A stretch of 64,000 nt of DNA. Origin: Stigmatella ashevillena (lineage in GTDB: Bacteria > Myxococcota > Myxococcia > Myxococcales > Myxococcaceae). Shown here piece by piece: positions 42,296 to 50,258 of this stretch (within the stretch, counting starts at the first letter, position 1; the number at the start of each line of letters is the position of its first letter). Position numbers and translations under genes: made by a program. The stretch is from NCBI RefSeq assembly GCF_028368975.1, contig NZ_JAQNDM010000002.1, positions 9,542,425 through 9,606,424 of the forward strand, given 5' to 3'. The notes below the pieces were generated by a model. The model was given only the letters and a program-made list of their open reading frames with translations. It had not been told where the DNA came from and did not search any database.

Positions 42296-43537
42296 TCAGG
42301 TTTCGAGGATGTGCTCGTCGACCTTGATGCCCACGTGACGGCCTGGCACGGCGACGTTTCCCAACACCTTGTCGCCCGGGCGCAGCTCAGTGATGTTCAG
42401 AGGCTTGGCATCGTCCGAGAAGATCCGCACGTGCCAGTCATCCTGCATGATGACGTTGATGCGCTCGCCGCTCGCGAAGTCGACCTCGATGAGGCGCAGC
42501 GGGCGGACTTCGGTCTTCATGCGGCCCACGGAGCCACGCCGGGTAGCGCCGGAGCGGTCCACGAGCATCACTGGCGAACCGGAGCGCAGCTCGCTCATGT
42601 AGTCCGTGCGGTTGTCGAAGTTGTAGACGTAGCTGTGCACCGCGCCCGCGTTCACCCGGAAGGGCCGCAGCTCCATGTAAGGCAGGTAGAACACCTCGGG
42701 GCAGCACAGCACTCCGCCCTGCGAGGTGGAGCCGACCAGGATGCCTTCGGTGGGAGAGAACAGCGTGGTGGTGTCGATGCAGCTGCGGTAACCCATCCCG
42801 ATGGGCGCGGTGCGGCGCACCGAACCCACCTGGAGCTTCAGGGTCGTCTTGGCGATGTTCCCCAGCCGCCGCAAGAACTCGTCCAGCGCCCCATGGTTCC
42901 GAGGGGAGAACATGACCCCGTCGGCGCCGACTTCCATGACGCCCAGCGTCACGATGGCGTCATCCACGTCCTCAGGAGAGCTGATCTCCTTGACGAGAAT
43001 GGTGTGGGTGGCCTGCAGGGAGGCGATCACCAGCTCCAGGGGGATGTTCGTCGGATCCCGGAAGCGGATCACCAGAAATGCGTGGTTGCTGCCCTCTTGG
43101 ATGGACGCGTGGAGGCTGGGGCCGTCATCGACGTAGGCCCGGTAGCAGGTGCGGAAGCCTTGCTCCAGGGCCCGCTTGAGCAGGCCTACGTGGGGGCTCG
43201 CCACGACGTACTCTTGGCGGGCATCGCCGGAGAGCAGCTGCAGCTCCTCTTCCTTCTCGACACTGAGCACCTTCACCACGCGCGCGGGCAGGGCGGGCGC
43301 CAGGGCGGCGAAGTTATTCGGGTAGAGGACCACGCCCGTGTACGACTGGTTGAGAACGCGCGGGAGCAGACCGTCGTAGGCATTCAGGTCCGAAATGCCC
43401 GACGTGTCGTACCAAGCAACGAGGGAATTCGACTCTTTGATGCGGTTGCGATCTCCATCGACGCGCTCGAGCTTGATGCGCTCGCGCTTCTTCATGGAGA
43501 CCTCGTCAATGACAACGCCAGCGGGAGACTTGCTCAT
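42296..43537 (-). CDS. 3-dehydroquinate synthase II / GriH-like enzyme
   Basis: 413 aa. Diagnostic DHQ synthase II signatures: ELRPFRVNAGAVHSYVYN, preceded by PIGMGYRSCIDTTTLFSPTE and GILVGSTSQGG, and SGISDLNAYDGLLPRV near the N-terminus. The archaeal enzyme makes 3-dehydroquinate from the ADH synthase product. The bacterial homologue GriH cyclises the GriI product to 3-amino-4-hydroxybenzoate. In a bacterium that would normally use AroB, finding this with a GriI-type aldolase and an aspartate kinase indicates 3,4-AHBA formation. It is the first gene of the minus-strand cluster; ATG with AAGGGGTG upstream. Confidence 0.92.
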   Translation of the reverse strand: MSKSPAGVVIDEVSMKKRERIKLERVDGDRNRIKESNSLVAWYDTSGISDLNAYDGLLPRVLNQSYTGVVLYPNNFAALAPALPARVVKVLSVEKEEELQLLSGDARQEYVVASPHVGLLKRALEQGFRTCYRAYVDDGPSLHASIQEGSNHAFLVIRFRDPTNIPLELVIASLQATHTILVKEISSPEDVDDAIVTLGVMEVGADGVMFSPRNHGALDEFLRRLGNIAKTTLKLQVGSVRRTAPIGMGYRSCIDTTTLFSPTEGILVGSTSQGGVLCCPEVFYLPYMELRPFRVNAGAVHSYVYNFDNRTDYMSELRSGSPVMLVDRSGATRRGSVGRMKTEVRPLRLIEVDFASGERINVIMQDDWHVRIFSDDAKPLNITELRPGDKVLGNVAVPGRHVGIKVDEHILET

Positions 43538-43593
43538 GACACCCCTTCAAGAAAAGCGACCAGAACCTGATGACTAGGAAAAACTGTTTACCA

Positions 43594-43603
43594 CGAACGT
43601 TCG
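43594..43603. repeat. 10-bp palindrome, candidate operator
   Basis: Perfect palindrome CGAACGTTCG, 57-66 bases upstream of the DHQ synthase II start. Palindromes of this kind often bind dimeric regulators such as TetR or LuxR types, but no regulator gene lies in the cluster. Confidence 0.4.
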
Positions 43604-43623
43604 AATTTCAGAAGGGATTAACA

Positions 43624-43644
43624 TTTACCGTCATGATCCGTAAA
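43624..43644. repeat. 21-bp imperfect inverted repeat, candidate operator
   Basis: TTTAC (43624-43628) and GTAAA (43640-43644) flank a near-central TCATGA palindrome. About 90 bases upstream of the first cluster gene; it may bind a dimeric regulator. Confidence 0.38.
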
Positions 43645-43876
43645 CCGCTGAAATAGGCGCAAGGGTAAGTAAAAGCATACTTGTGTGTATTGGTGTGTAA
43701 TCGGCGGCAAGTGTAATGAAATGCCTTGCCTTTGAGACTTGCCCTCTTGTCCGGGTGCTCGGGGAGACCGTGCAGGCTTGCGCAGCGCCCCGTGGCAGCG
43801 ACTCACCGGCCGAACACGCTCGAACAAGAGGTGAGACGAGGGGAGGGCCCCCGGGTCTTCTGCGGTGAGCGGGGGC

Positions 43877-44350
43877 TCAATCCGCGTAGGTGTCACGCAG
43901 GCGCTGGATGAGTTCGCGTACCGCTCTCAGGCCCGGCGCATCGCATCCCTCGATCTGCGCCCGGTAGGACTGGTCCTCCAATTCCAAGGTGAGGCGGACA
44001 CTGCTGTCGGTGACGGGAGGGCAGGGTTGCTCTCCGCGCTGCAAGGTCTTCAGCAAGCGGGAGTTCGTGGCGGTTTCCCGGACGGCTTCCAACTCGTGTT
44101 CGGGCAGGAGGACTTCCTGAAGCGGGCCGCCTGGGTCGTTGAAGGGGTCCACGCGGAAGGTGCCGTTCGCCAGGATTTCGTCCGAGCCCTGGCAGTCCAT
44201 CTCCTCCGAACAGGGCCCTCCCGCGGACTCGAGGAGGAGCCGCCGAAATGTCTCTGGCTCCGAGTGGCCGCACGCGAGAAGTCCCCCCATGGCGCCGCTG
44301 GTGGCGAAGCGGACCAGGAAACGGAAGAACGAAGCGCGATGGGAGTGCAT
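43877..44350 (-). CDS. Hypothetical lipoprotein
   Basis: 157 aa. Signal peptide with a lipobox (MGGLLAC) and one small soluble domain with four Cys (GGPCSEEMDCQG, QPCPPV, EGCDAP), likely two disulfides. Not recognised. Divergent from the OPT transporter gene with 53 bases between starts, and upstream of the 3,4-AHBA cluster on the same strand, but separated from it by a 339-base gap, so I do not include it. Confidence 0.72.
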   Translation of the reverse strand: MHSHRASFFRFLVRFATSGAMGGLLACGHSEPETFRRLLLESAGGPCSEEMDCQGSDEILANGTFRVDPFNDPGGPLQEVLLPEHELEAVRETATNSRLLKTLQRGEQPCPPVTDSSVRLTLELEDQSYRAQIEGCDAPGLRAVRELIQRLRDTYAD

Positions 44351-44403
44351 GTCCCTGCATCATGCATCAGTGGGGTGCGAGAGTGCGCTAGCCTGCGGCC
44401 TCC

Positions 44404-46224
44404 ATGGCCGATGCCCTCTCGTCTACTCCTGGAAGTCCCCGCTTTGGTTGGTTGCCGGCTCCGGGTACCTGGAAGTTCCACCTGCTCTTGAGCGCGGTGG
44501 CCATCTTCGTGCTGGGGCCGCTGGGCGGTATCGCCGCCTCGTATATGAACTTCAGCCTGGGGTTCTTCGTGGGGGGGCAGGTGCTGGCGGGCATTCTCGG
44601 CAGTGCCGTCACCTACGGCTACGGTCCCGAGGGCAAGCACGGCGCCAACTTCATGCAGACGATGGCCGCCTCGGTGGCCTCCATGTGCGCCATGGGGGTG
44701 CTCATCCAGGCGATGGTGTGGCTGGGCATGCCGCAGCCGCCCGCCTGGCACCTGATGCTCTTCGTCGGGTGTGTGGGCATGTTTGGTGTGGGCGTGGGCA
44801 TGCTCTACACGCCGTTGCTCGTGGACCGGTTGCAGCTGGATTACCCGTCGGGCTACGCGGTGGCCAACATCCTCCGGGCGCTCACCGACAAGCGGCTGTT
44901 GAAGGTCTCCATCGCCAAGCTGGGGAGCGGCACGGCCCTGGGCGCGTTGGTGGCGGGGCTCACCGAGGCATCGCGGGCCTTGGCGAGCCTGGGCGTGGGC
45001 GCGTCCACCGTGGGCGCGGGCATGGTGGTGGGCAGCCGCGTCACGGTGCCAGCCCTCCTGGGAGGCCTCGTGGGCGCGGCCCTCACGTCGCCCCTGCGTG
45101 AGTGGGGCTGGCTGGGCGCCGAGGATCCCTTTCGCAAGATCGGCTTTCTCGGTGGGTTGGGGATGATCTGTGGCGCCGCCGTGGTCGACTTGACCCTTCT
45201 GGCGAGGCAGGCGGTGGACCGGGTGCGCAACCGGGCGAAGGCTCCGGCGGACGAAGTGCCCGCGTGGAAGCAGGTGAGCTTTCCCAAGCTGTTCGCCTGG
45301 GTCGCCTTCTGGGGCGTGGCGTTGGTGCTGGTGGCCACACAGTTGCTGGAGCAGCCCCTGGGCTTCGTCCTCTTTGGAATGGCGTTGGCGCTGATCTTCG
45401 TGCTCATCAACGGCATCGCATACGGCATCTCCGACCAGAATCCCATTTCCAGCGCCTTCGTCGTCTCCGTGCTGCTGATGTCGATGCTGGGATTGAAGAA
45501 CCCCTTGGTGGGGATGATGGCCGCGAGCATCCTGCTCATCAGCACGTCGGTCGGCTGTGACATGCAGCAGGACCGTTCCACGGGCTGGCGTCTGGGCACG
45601 GACCGCACACTTCAGTTCCGCTACCAGGTGGTGGGCATCGTGATGGGCGCGGTGCTGTGTGTGGGATTGGCGCGCGTCTTCATGAGCGCCTACCCGGTGC
45701 TGGCCATCAACCAGCTCGACACGCCGGGCGCGAGTGTGGGGCAGTGGAATTCGGCGATGACGTACAAGCTCGTGGGCGCCATCCGGAGCCTGGGGGCTTT
45801 GTCGGACCACACGCTGAAGGCGCTGATGGTGGGGCTCACGTTGGGATTCGTGCTGGAGGTGGCGCGCAAGCTGCTCAAGCGCAGCGAGCGTTACACGCAG
45901 TATGTGAAGGGCTCGCCCAGGGGCCGCACGGTGGGGTGGATCATGGACTCGGTGGTGCTGGCCAGTCCCTATGCCTCGTCATTTGGCGCCTTCGTCAACC
46001 TGTCGTCGGCCATCTGGTTCGGCGTGGGAGGCATTGCCTCCTCGCTCTTCAACGCGTGGACTCGGCGGGGCCCACCCCAGGCGGCTGGCAGTCCAGGAGA
46101 AGGGGGGGAGACGCTTCCCGAGGACATGAGCACGACCTCCTTGCTGGGAGGAGGCCTCATCGCGGGCGAGTCGCTCTTCTTCCTCATCTTGGGGATCGCC
46201 GGTCTGGTAACCCTGTTGGGCTGA
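44404..46224 (+). CDS. OPT family transporter
   Basis: 606 aa with about fourteen to sixteen membrane helices. Oligopeptide/YSL transporter signatures: TWKFHLLLSAVAIFVLGPLG at the start, the PSGYAVANILRAL loop and ISDQNPISSAFVVSVLLMS. The family imports small peptides or metal chelates by proton coupling. Convergent with the ParB-like gene, four bases away. Substrate not predicted. Confidence 0.9.
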   Translation: MADALSSTPGSPRFGWLPAPGTWKFHLLLSAVAIFVLGPLGGIAASYMNFSLGFFVGGQVLAGILGSAVTYGYGPEGKHGANFMQTMAASVASMCAMGVLIQAMVWLGMPQPPAWHLMLFVGCVGMFGVGVGMLYTPLLVDRLQLDYPSGYAVANILRALTDKRLLKVSIAKLGSGTALGALVAGLTEASRALASLGVGASTVGAGMVVGSRVTVPALLGGLVGAALTSPLREWGWLGAEDPFRKIGFLGGLGMICGAAVVDLTLLARQAVDRVRNRAKAPADEVPAWKQVSFPKLFAWVAFWGVALVLVATQLLEQPLGFVLFGMALALIFVLINGIAYGISDQNPISSAFVVSVLLMSMLGLKNPLVGMMAASILLISTSVGCDMQQDRSTGWRLGTDRTLQFRYQVVGIVMGAVLCVGLARVFMSAYPVLAINQLDTPGASVGQWNSAMTYKLVGAIRSLGALSDHTLKALMVGLTLGFVLEVARKLLKRSERYTQYVKGSPRGRTVGWIMDSVVLASPYASSFGAFVNLSSAIWFGVGGIASSLFNAWTRRGPPQAAGSPGEGGETLPEDMSTTSLLGGGLIAGESLFFLILGIAGLVTLLG

Positions 46225-46228
46225 GCGC

Positions 46229-47221
46229 CTACTCCTCGTCTGGTTCCGAGGCTCCCGCTCCGCCCATGCGGGAGATGTCGTCCTTGTTCACCTTGTCGAC
46301 GTTGAACTTCCGGGCGCTGGCCAGCATCTTCGCCACGCTCGGGTTGAACTCCGCTGGGCTGTCGTCCTTCTTGAAGCGCAGGAAGTTGATGCGCGCGACG
46401 ACGAAGTTCTTCAGATAGGGGTTTTGAAGGCCCCGTTCCTTGAGCGCGGTGACGATCCGGATCACCTCGTCATCCAGTGTCAGCAATGCGTCTGACCGCT
46501 CCTCCCGGACACGAAGCGCCTCGGACAGGGGCAGGTCCAGGAAGCTTTCCACCCGTTTGACGAAAGGATGGTAGGCGCCCGCCGAGAAGCGAGGGCGCTT
46601 CTCATAGGCCGCGCCCAGGGTGATGAACGCGGGCTCCTCGAAGAGGTGGGAGAAGTCCGTCTCCTTGCCCGCGCGGGAGCCCGTCAGCCCCCGGTGCATG
46701 CGGATGACCTCCAGCGAGCGTTCCTTGAGGTTGTGTGCCTTCTCCGTGTTGAGGGCGAGGATCTGGTAGGCCACGTCCTCCTCGGGGAGCACGAGGGCCA
46801 CCATCGCCTTGGCGCCCAGCATCTTCGAGGCGTGCAGGCGGTGGTTGCCATTGGGCGTCCAGTAGCGCCCGTCCTTGCGAACGGCGATGACCGGGTCCAA
46901 GAAGCGATCCAGCCGCTCCATGGCGCCCACCAGCCGCTTCACGTGGGGCTCGGACAGATCCCGCTGGTAGGGCGTGGGCTCGACCTTGTCGATGGGGAGC
47001 GCGGCGAACACCACCGTGTGCGCGCCCAGCGGATCCCGGTAGACCGAGAGCACTTCACCCCCATCCTGCTGAATGCCCTGGATGAGCTCGGTGGGAGGGG
47101 TGGCGGCTTCGCTGGCGACCTCCGCGGCCGAGAGGCCCCGGGAGCGCGGCTCGGCCTTCTTGCGGCGCGGCTTGCGGACGGCCGTTCCGCGGGCCTTCGT
47201 GGCTGCCTTCTTCGCTGCCAT
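46229..47221 (-). CDS. ParB/Srx-superfamily protein
   Basis: 330 aa. Lys/Arg/Ala-rich N-terminal tail (~35 residues, histone-like), then a ParB N-domain: LPIDKVEPTPYQRDLSEPHV, VKRLVGAMERLDR and the signature WTPNGNHRLHASKMLGAK (the GxxRxxA-type box with NGNHR). The C-terminal half is helical with no HTH recognised. ParB-fold proteins act as CTP-switch clamps or nucleases; no parA or parS is nearby, so it is not the chromosomal ParB. ATG with AAGGGA upstream. Confidence 0.82.
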   Translation of the reverse strand: MAAKKAATKARGTAVRKPRRKKAEPRSRGLSAAEVASEAATPPTELIQGIQQDGGEVLSVYRDPLGAHTVVFAALPIDKVEPTPYQRDLSEPHVKRLVGAMERLDRFLDPVIAVRKDGRYWTPNGNHRLHASKMLGAKAMVALVLPEEDVAYQILALNTEKAHNLKERSLEVIRMHRGLTGSRAGKETDFSHLFEEPAFITLGAAYEKRPRFSAGAYHPFVKRVESFLDLPLSEALRVREERSDALLTLDDEVIRIVTALKERGLQNPYLKNFVVARINFLRFKKDDSPAEFNPSVAKMLASARKFNVDKVNKDDISRMGGAGASEPDEE

Positions 47222-47251
47222 ACGCGTCCCTTTCGTCTGGAGGGCGGCGGC

Positions 47252-48601
47252 TCAATCGCCAGAGATGGTGAGCTGCTTGAAACGCAGGGTGGGGGCGCCC
47301 GACGAGCCGCGGAACTGAAGGTCATTGCCGATGCCGTCCAGGTCCTGGAGCATCTGGAGGAGGTTGCCCGCCACGGTGACTTCCTGCACCGCGTGGGCCA
47401 GCTCTCCGTTTTCGATCCACAGCCCGTTGGCGCCCCGCGAGTACTCTCCCGTCACCGGGTTCGCCCCGCTGCCCAGCATGGAGGTGACATAGAAGCCGTT
47501 CTTCACCTCGCGCACCAGTTCCTCCGGTGTTCGCGTGCCCGGCTCCAGGTACAGGTTGTTCGTCCCGATGTGGGGCAGCGAGTTGTAGCCCCGTGAGGCG
47601 TTGCCCGTCGTTTTCGCCTTGGCTTTGCGCGCGGTGAACGAGTCGTACAGGTAGTTTCGCAGCACGCCCTTGTCGAGCAACGCGGTGCGTCGCGTGGCCA
47701 CGCCTTCTCCATCAAAGGGGGCGGTGCCCAGCCCTCGCTTCAGCAGGCCATCGTCCACCACCGTCACGGTCTCGGGCGCCAGCCGCTTGCCCAGCTTCGA
47801 GACGAAGATGCTCGAGTTCTTGTAGATGGCGTTGCCATCCGCCGTCGAGGCGATGTTGTTCACGAAGGAGGCGGCCACGAGCGGATCAAAGAGGACCGGT
47901 ACCTGCTGGGTCTTCGCCCGCTTCGCGCCGAGCATGCGCACCGCGCGGCGGGCCGCCTCTCGCCCCACCGCCTCGGGCGAGTCCAGGTCCGCCAGGAAGC
48001 GCTTGTAGTCCACCCAGTAGCTCGTCTGGAGCTGGCCGTTCTCGGAGGCCACGGGCGAGCCGAAGAGGTACACGTAGGTGCCCGAGTAGCCTGCGGTCAT
48101 GCCTTCGCTGGAGGCCACGTAGACCTCGGAGACGTAGTCCCCGGCGCCCACGTTGTCGAACGTGGTGATGCGGGGGTCCACCGCCTTGCCCGCTTTTTCG
48201 ATCTCCAGCGCGGCTTTGATCTTCCAGTCCCCGGCCAGGTTCGCCACCTCCGGGTCATACAGGTCTCCTGTCTCCCCGAGCTTGCCCAACTCCTTGCCGG
48301 TGGGCAGGCCATTGAGCTTGTTGGGGGCCGCGGCCTGGGCCAGTTGCAGTGCCCGGTTCACGAAGCCATCCAGAGAGGAGGGTTCGAAGTCCGAGGTGTA
48401 GGCGAAGCCCAGGCGGTGATCCTTGGTGATGACCCGCAGGCCCACGCCCTTGCTGGTGGCCTGGGTCAGGTCCTCGATTTCCCCCTCGCGCACCCGGCAG
48501 CTGCTCTGCCTGCCGATCTCGATGAAGGCCTCTGCTTGTTTCGCGCCCTTCTTCTTCGCGCTTTGGACGAGCTTCTTCGCGAGCTGTTCGTAGCCAGTCA
48601 T
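47252..48601 (-). CDS. pmbA: TldE/PmbA subunit of the TldD/E protease
   Basis: 449 aa. Member of the U62 TldD/PmbA family without the metal-binding HExxxH, as in TldE: N-terminal QAEAFIEIGRQSSCRVREG, GVGLRVITKDHRLGFAYTSD, and the C-terminal LGSGANPVTGEYSRGANGLW. Pairs with TldD (next gene) to make the heterodimeric metalloprotease that clips unfolded leader peptides. Downstream of tldD in the same direction with a 13-base gap. Confidence 0.92.
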   Translation of the reverse strand: MTGYEQLAKKLVQSAKKKGAKQAEAFIEIGRQSSCRVREGEIEDLTQATSKGVGLRVITKDHRLGFAYTSDFEPSSLDGFVNRALQLAQAAAPNKLNGLPTGKELGKLGETGDLYDPEVANLAGDWKIKAALEIEKAGKAVDPRITTFDNVGAGDYVSEVYVASSEGMTAGYSGTYVYLFGSPVASENGQLQTSYWVDYKRFLADLDSPEAVGREAARRAVRMLGAKRAKTQQVPVLFDPLVAASFVNNIASTADGNAIYKNSSIFVSKLGKRLAPETVTVVDDGLLKRGLGTAPFDGEGVATRRTALLDKGVLRNYLYDSFTARKAKAKTTGNASRGYNSLPHIGTNNLYLEPGTRTPEELVREVKNGFYVTSMLGSGANPVTGEYSRGANGLWIENGELAHAVQEVTVAGNLLQMLQDLDGIGNDLQFRGSSGAPTLRFKQLTISGD

Positions 48602-48614
48602 GGTGTCGAGTGCC

Positions 48615-50099
48615 TCAGGCGACCTTCGTTCCGCCGACCGTCATGTTGTCGATGCGCAGCGTGGGCAGTCCCACGCCCACCGGGAGGCTCTGTCCGTCCT
48701 TGCCGCAGGTGCCCAGGCCCGGGTCGGGCATGGGATCGCACCCCACGCGGGTGACGTTCTTCAGAGCTTCGGGCCCTACTCCGATGAGGATGGCGTTCTT
48801 CACCGGCTTGCCAAGCTTCCCATCTTCGATCTGGTAGGCTTCGGCGACCTCGAAGACGAAGTTGCCGTTGGTGATGTCCACCTGGCCGCCGCCGAAGTGG
48901 GCGCAGTAGAGGCCGCGCTTCACCTCCTTGAGGATGTCCTCGGGGGCGTGGTCTCCAGGGGCCAGGTAGGTATTCGTCATGCGCGGCAGTGGCATGTGCT
49001 TGAAGGACTCCCGCCGCCCACTTCCCGTGGAGCGCTGGCCCATCAGCTTCGCGTTGAGCTGATCGTACAAGTAGCCCTTGAGGACGCCCTTTTCGATCAG
49101 GACCTTGTGCTGGCCCGGAGCGCCCTCGTCATCCACGTTGATGGAGCCGCGGCTGTTGGCCACGGTGCCATCGTCGATGACGGTGACCAGATCCGAGGCC
49201 ACCTTCTGTCCCACCTTGCCGGCGAACAGGGACGTCCCCTTGCGGATGAAGTCCGCCTCCAGGCCGTGGCCCACCGCTTCGTGCAGGAGGATGCCGCTCC
49301 AACCCGGGGCCAACACCACCGTTTGCGGGCCGGCCTGGCACTCGGTGGCGCCCAGCGTGGCGATGGCTTGCCGGGCTGCCTCGCGGGCCACGCTCTCGGG
49401 CGTGAAGGTGTCGAAGTGGTTGAAGGACACCCGTCCGCCCCCGCCGTAGTAGCCCGTGCGCCGCTCCTTGTTCTTGCCTTCGGCCATCACCTGGACGGAC
49501 AGGCGGCACAGGTCCTGGGTGTCCTCGGAGTAGTGGCCCAGGGTGTTGCCCACGGCGATGCGCTTGGTGACATCCGCGTAGGAGCCGTTGACCTGTTTGA
49601 TGCGCGCGTCGAACGCCCGCGCCGCCTTGTCTGCCCGGAGCACCAGATCCGCCTTGCGCGCGACCTCGATGTCCGCCAGGGGCGTCGCCACCCGGTAGTA
49701 GGTCGGGGAGGGGGCCCGGCTGACCTTGAAGCTCTGCTCGGAGCCGCCGCCTTGGGCGATCATCGCCGCCGTGCGGGCCGCGCGCAGCAAGGATGCCTCT
49801 TCCAGGTCATCCGAGTACGCGTAGCCCACCTTGGCTCCGGCGATGACGCGGACGCCCACGCCTTGCGCCAGCCCTGTCTGAGCGCTCTTGACGCGCGCTT
49901 CTTCCAGGATGACCGCCGTGGTGAGGGCCCGCTCGACGTAGACTTCAGCGAACTCCGCTCCACGCTCCATCGCGACCGACAGCAGACGCTCGAGCAATGG
50001 CTGGGGCAGCAAGGGGGGAGGCGCCGTCCGCCGGGTGGACAGGGGGCCGAGCAGGGCCGGGGTGGGGCGCTTTCTCGTCGTCGCCGACGCACGGGGCAT
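48615..50099 (-). CDS. tldD: TldD metalloprotease subunit
   Basis: 494 aa from the ATG at 50099 (GGAG upstream); further upstream codons belong to the divergent region. The zinc motif HEAVGH is present (HExxxH), followed downstream by the conserved Cys-containing VGCDPMPDPGLGTCG. Forms the active TldD/TldE protease with the next gene. Divergent from the FHA gene at 50259. Confidence 0.94.
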   Translation of the reverse strand: MPRASATTRKRPTPALLGPLSTRRTAPPPLLPQPLLERLLSVAMERGAEFAEVYVERALTTAVILEEARVKSAQTGLAQGVGVRVIAGAKVGYAYSDDLEEASLLRAARTAAMIAQGGGSEQSFKVSRAPSPTYYRVATPLADIEVARKADLVLRADKAARAFDARIKQVNGSYADVTKRIAVGNTLGHYSEDTQDLCRLSVQVMAEGKNKERRTGYYGGGGRVSFNHFDTFTPESVAREAARQAIATLGATECQAGPQTVVLAPGWSGILLHEAVGHGLEADFIRKGTSLFAGKVGQKVASDLVTVIDDGTVANSRGSINVDDEGAPGQHKVLIEKGVLKGYLYDQLNAKLMGQRSTGSGRRESFKHMPLPRMTNTYLAPGDHAPEDILKEVKRGLYCAHFGGGQVDITNGNFVFEVAEAYQIEDGKLGKPVKNAILIGVGPEALKNVTRVGCDPMPDPGLGTCGKDGQSLPVGVGLPTLRIDNMTVGGTKVA

Positions 50100-50258
50100 T
50101 CGTGTTCTCCAAAAGCTCTGAGGTGGGATGAGACCGTAATGAGGGCTCATCCTCCGGGCAACGGACAACGCACGCGTGCTGTTCCGGTTGGCCAGCATTC
50201 CCCTGGAGGGGCCAGCGCTCTAAGATGCCCCGGCCTCGCTCCAGGCCCACCCACCGCC

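Larger units (their letters stand above)
43538..43876. other. AT-rich control region of the 3,4-AHBA cluster
   Basis: 339 bases between the first cluster gene and the minus-strand lipoprotein gene. 43560-43730 is markedly AT-richer than its surroundings and holds the palindromes listed separately plus TTTACC repeats (43587-43592, 43624-43629, inverted at 43641-43646) and TGTGTGTAT/TGGTGTGTA tandem-like motifs near 43682. This is where the operon promoter should lie; I could not fix a confident -35/-10 pair. A small open frame here has no ribosome site and I do not call it a gene. Confidence 0.5.

Noticed and set aside
43618-43896. Small minus-strand open frame in the cluster control region
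   Set aside because: No ribosome site, no recognisable domain, and composition is that of an AT-rich promoter region.
47252-50099. TldD/TldE as a maturation protease for a nearby peptide product
   Set aside because: TldD/E can cut leader peptides, but I see no precursor peptide or modification enzyme beside them; a general housekeeping role is simpler.
48600-50258. A long open frame on the plus strand opposite tldD that runs into the FHA protein
   Set aside because: High-GC antisense frame with no ribosome site; the FHA protein begins at the ATG at 50259, and tldD is a well-supported family on the other strand.
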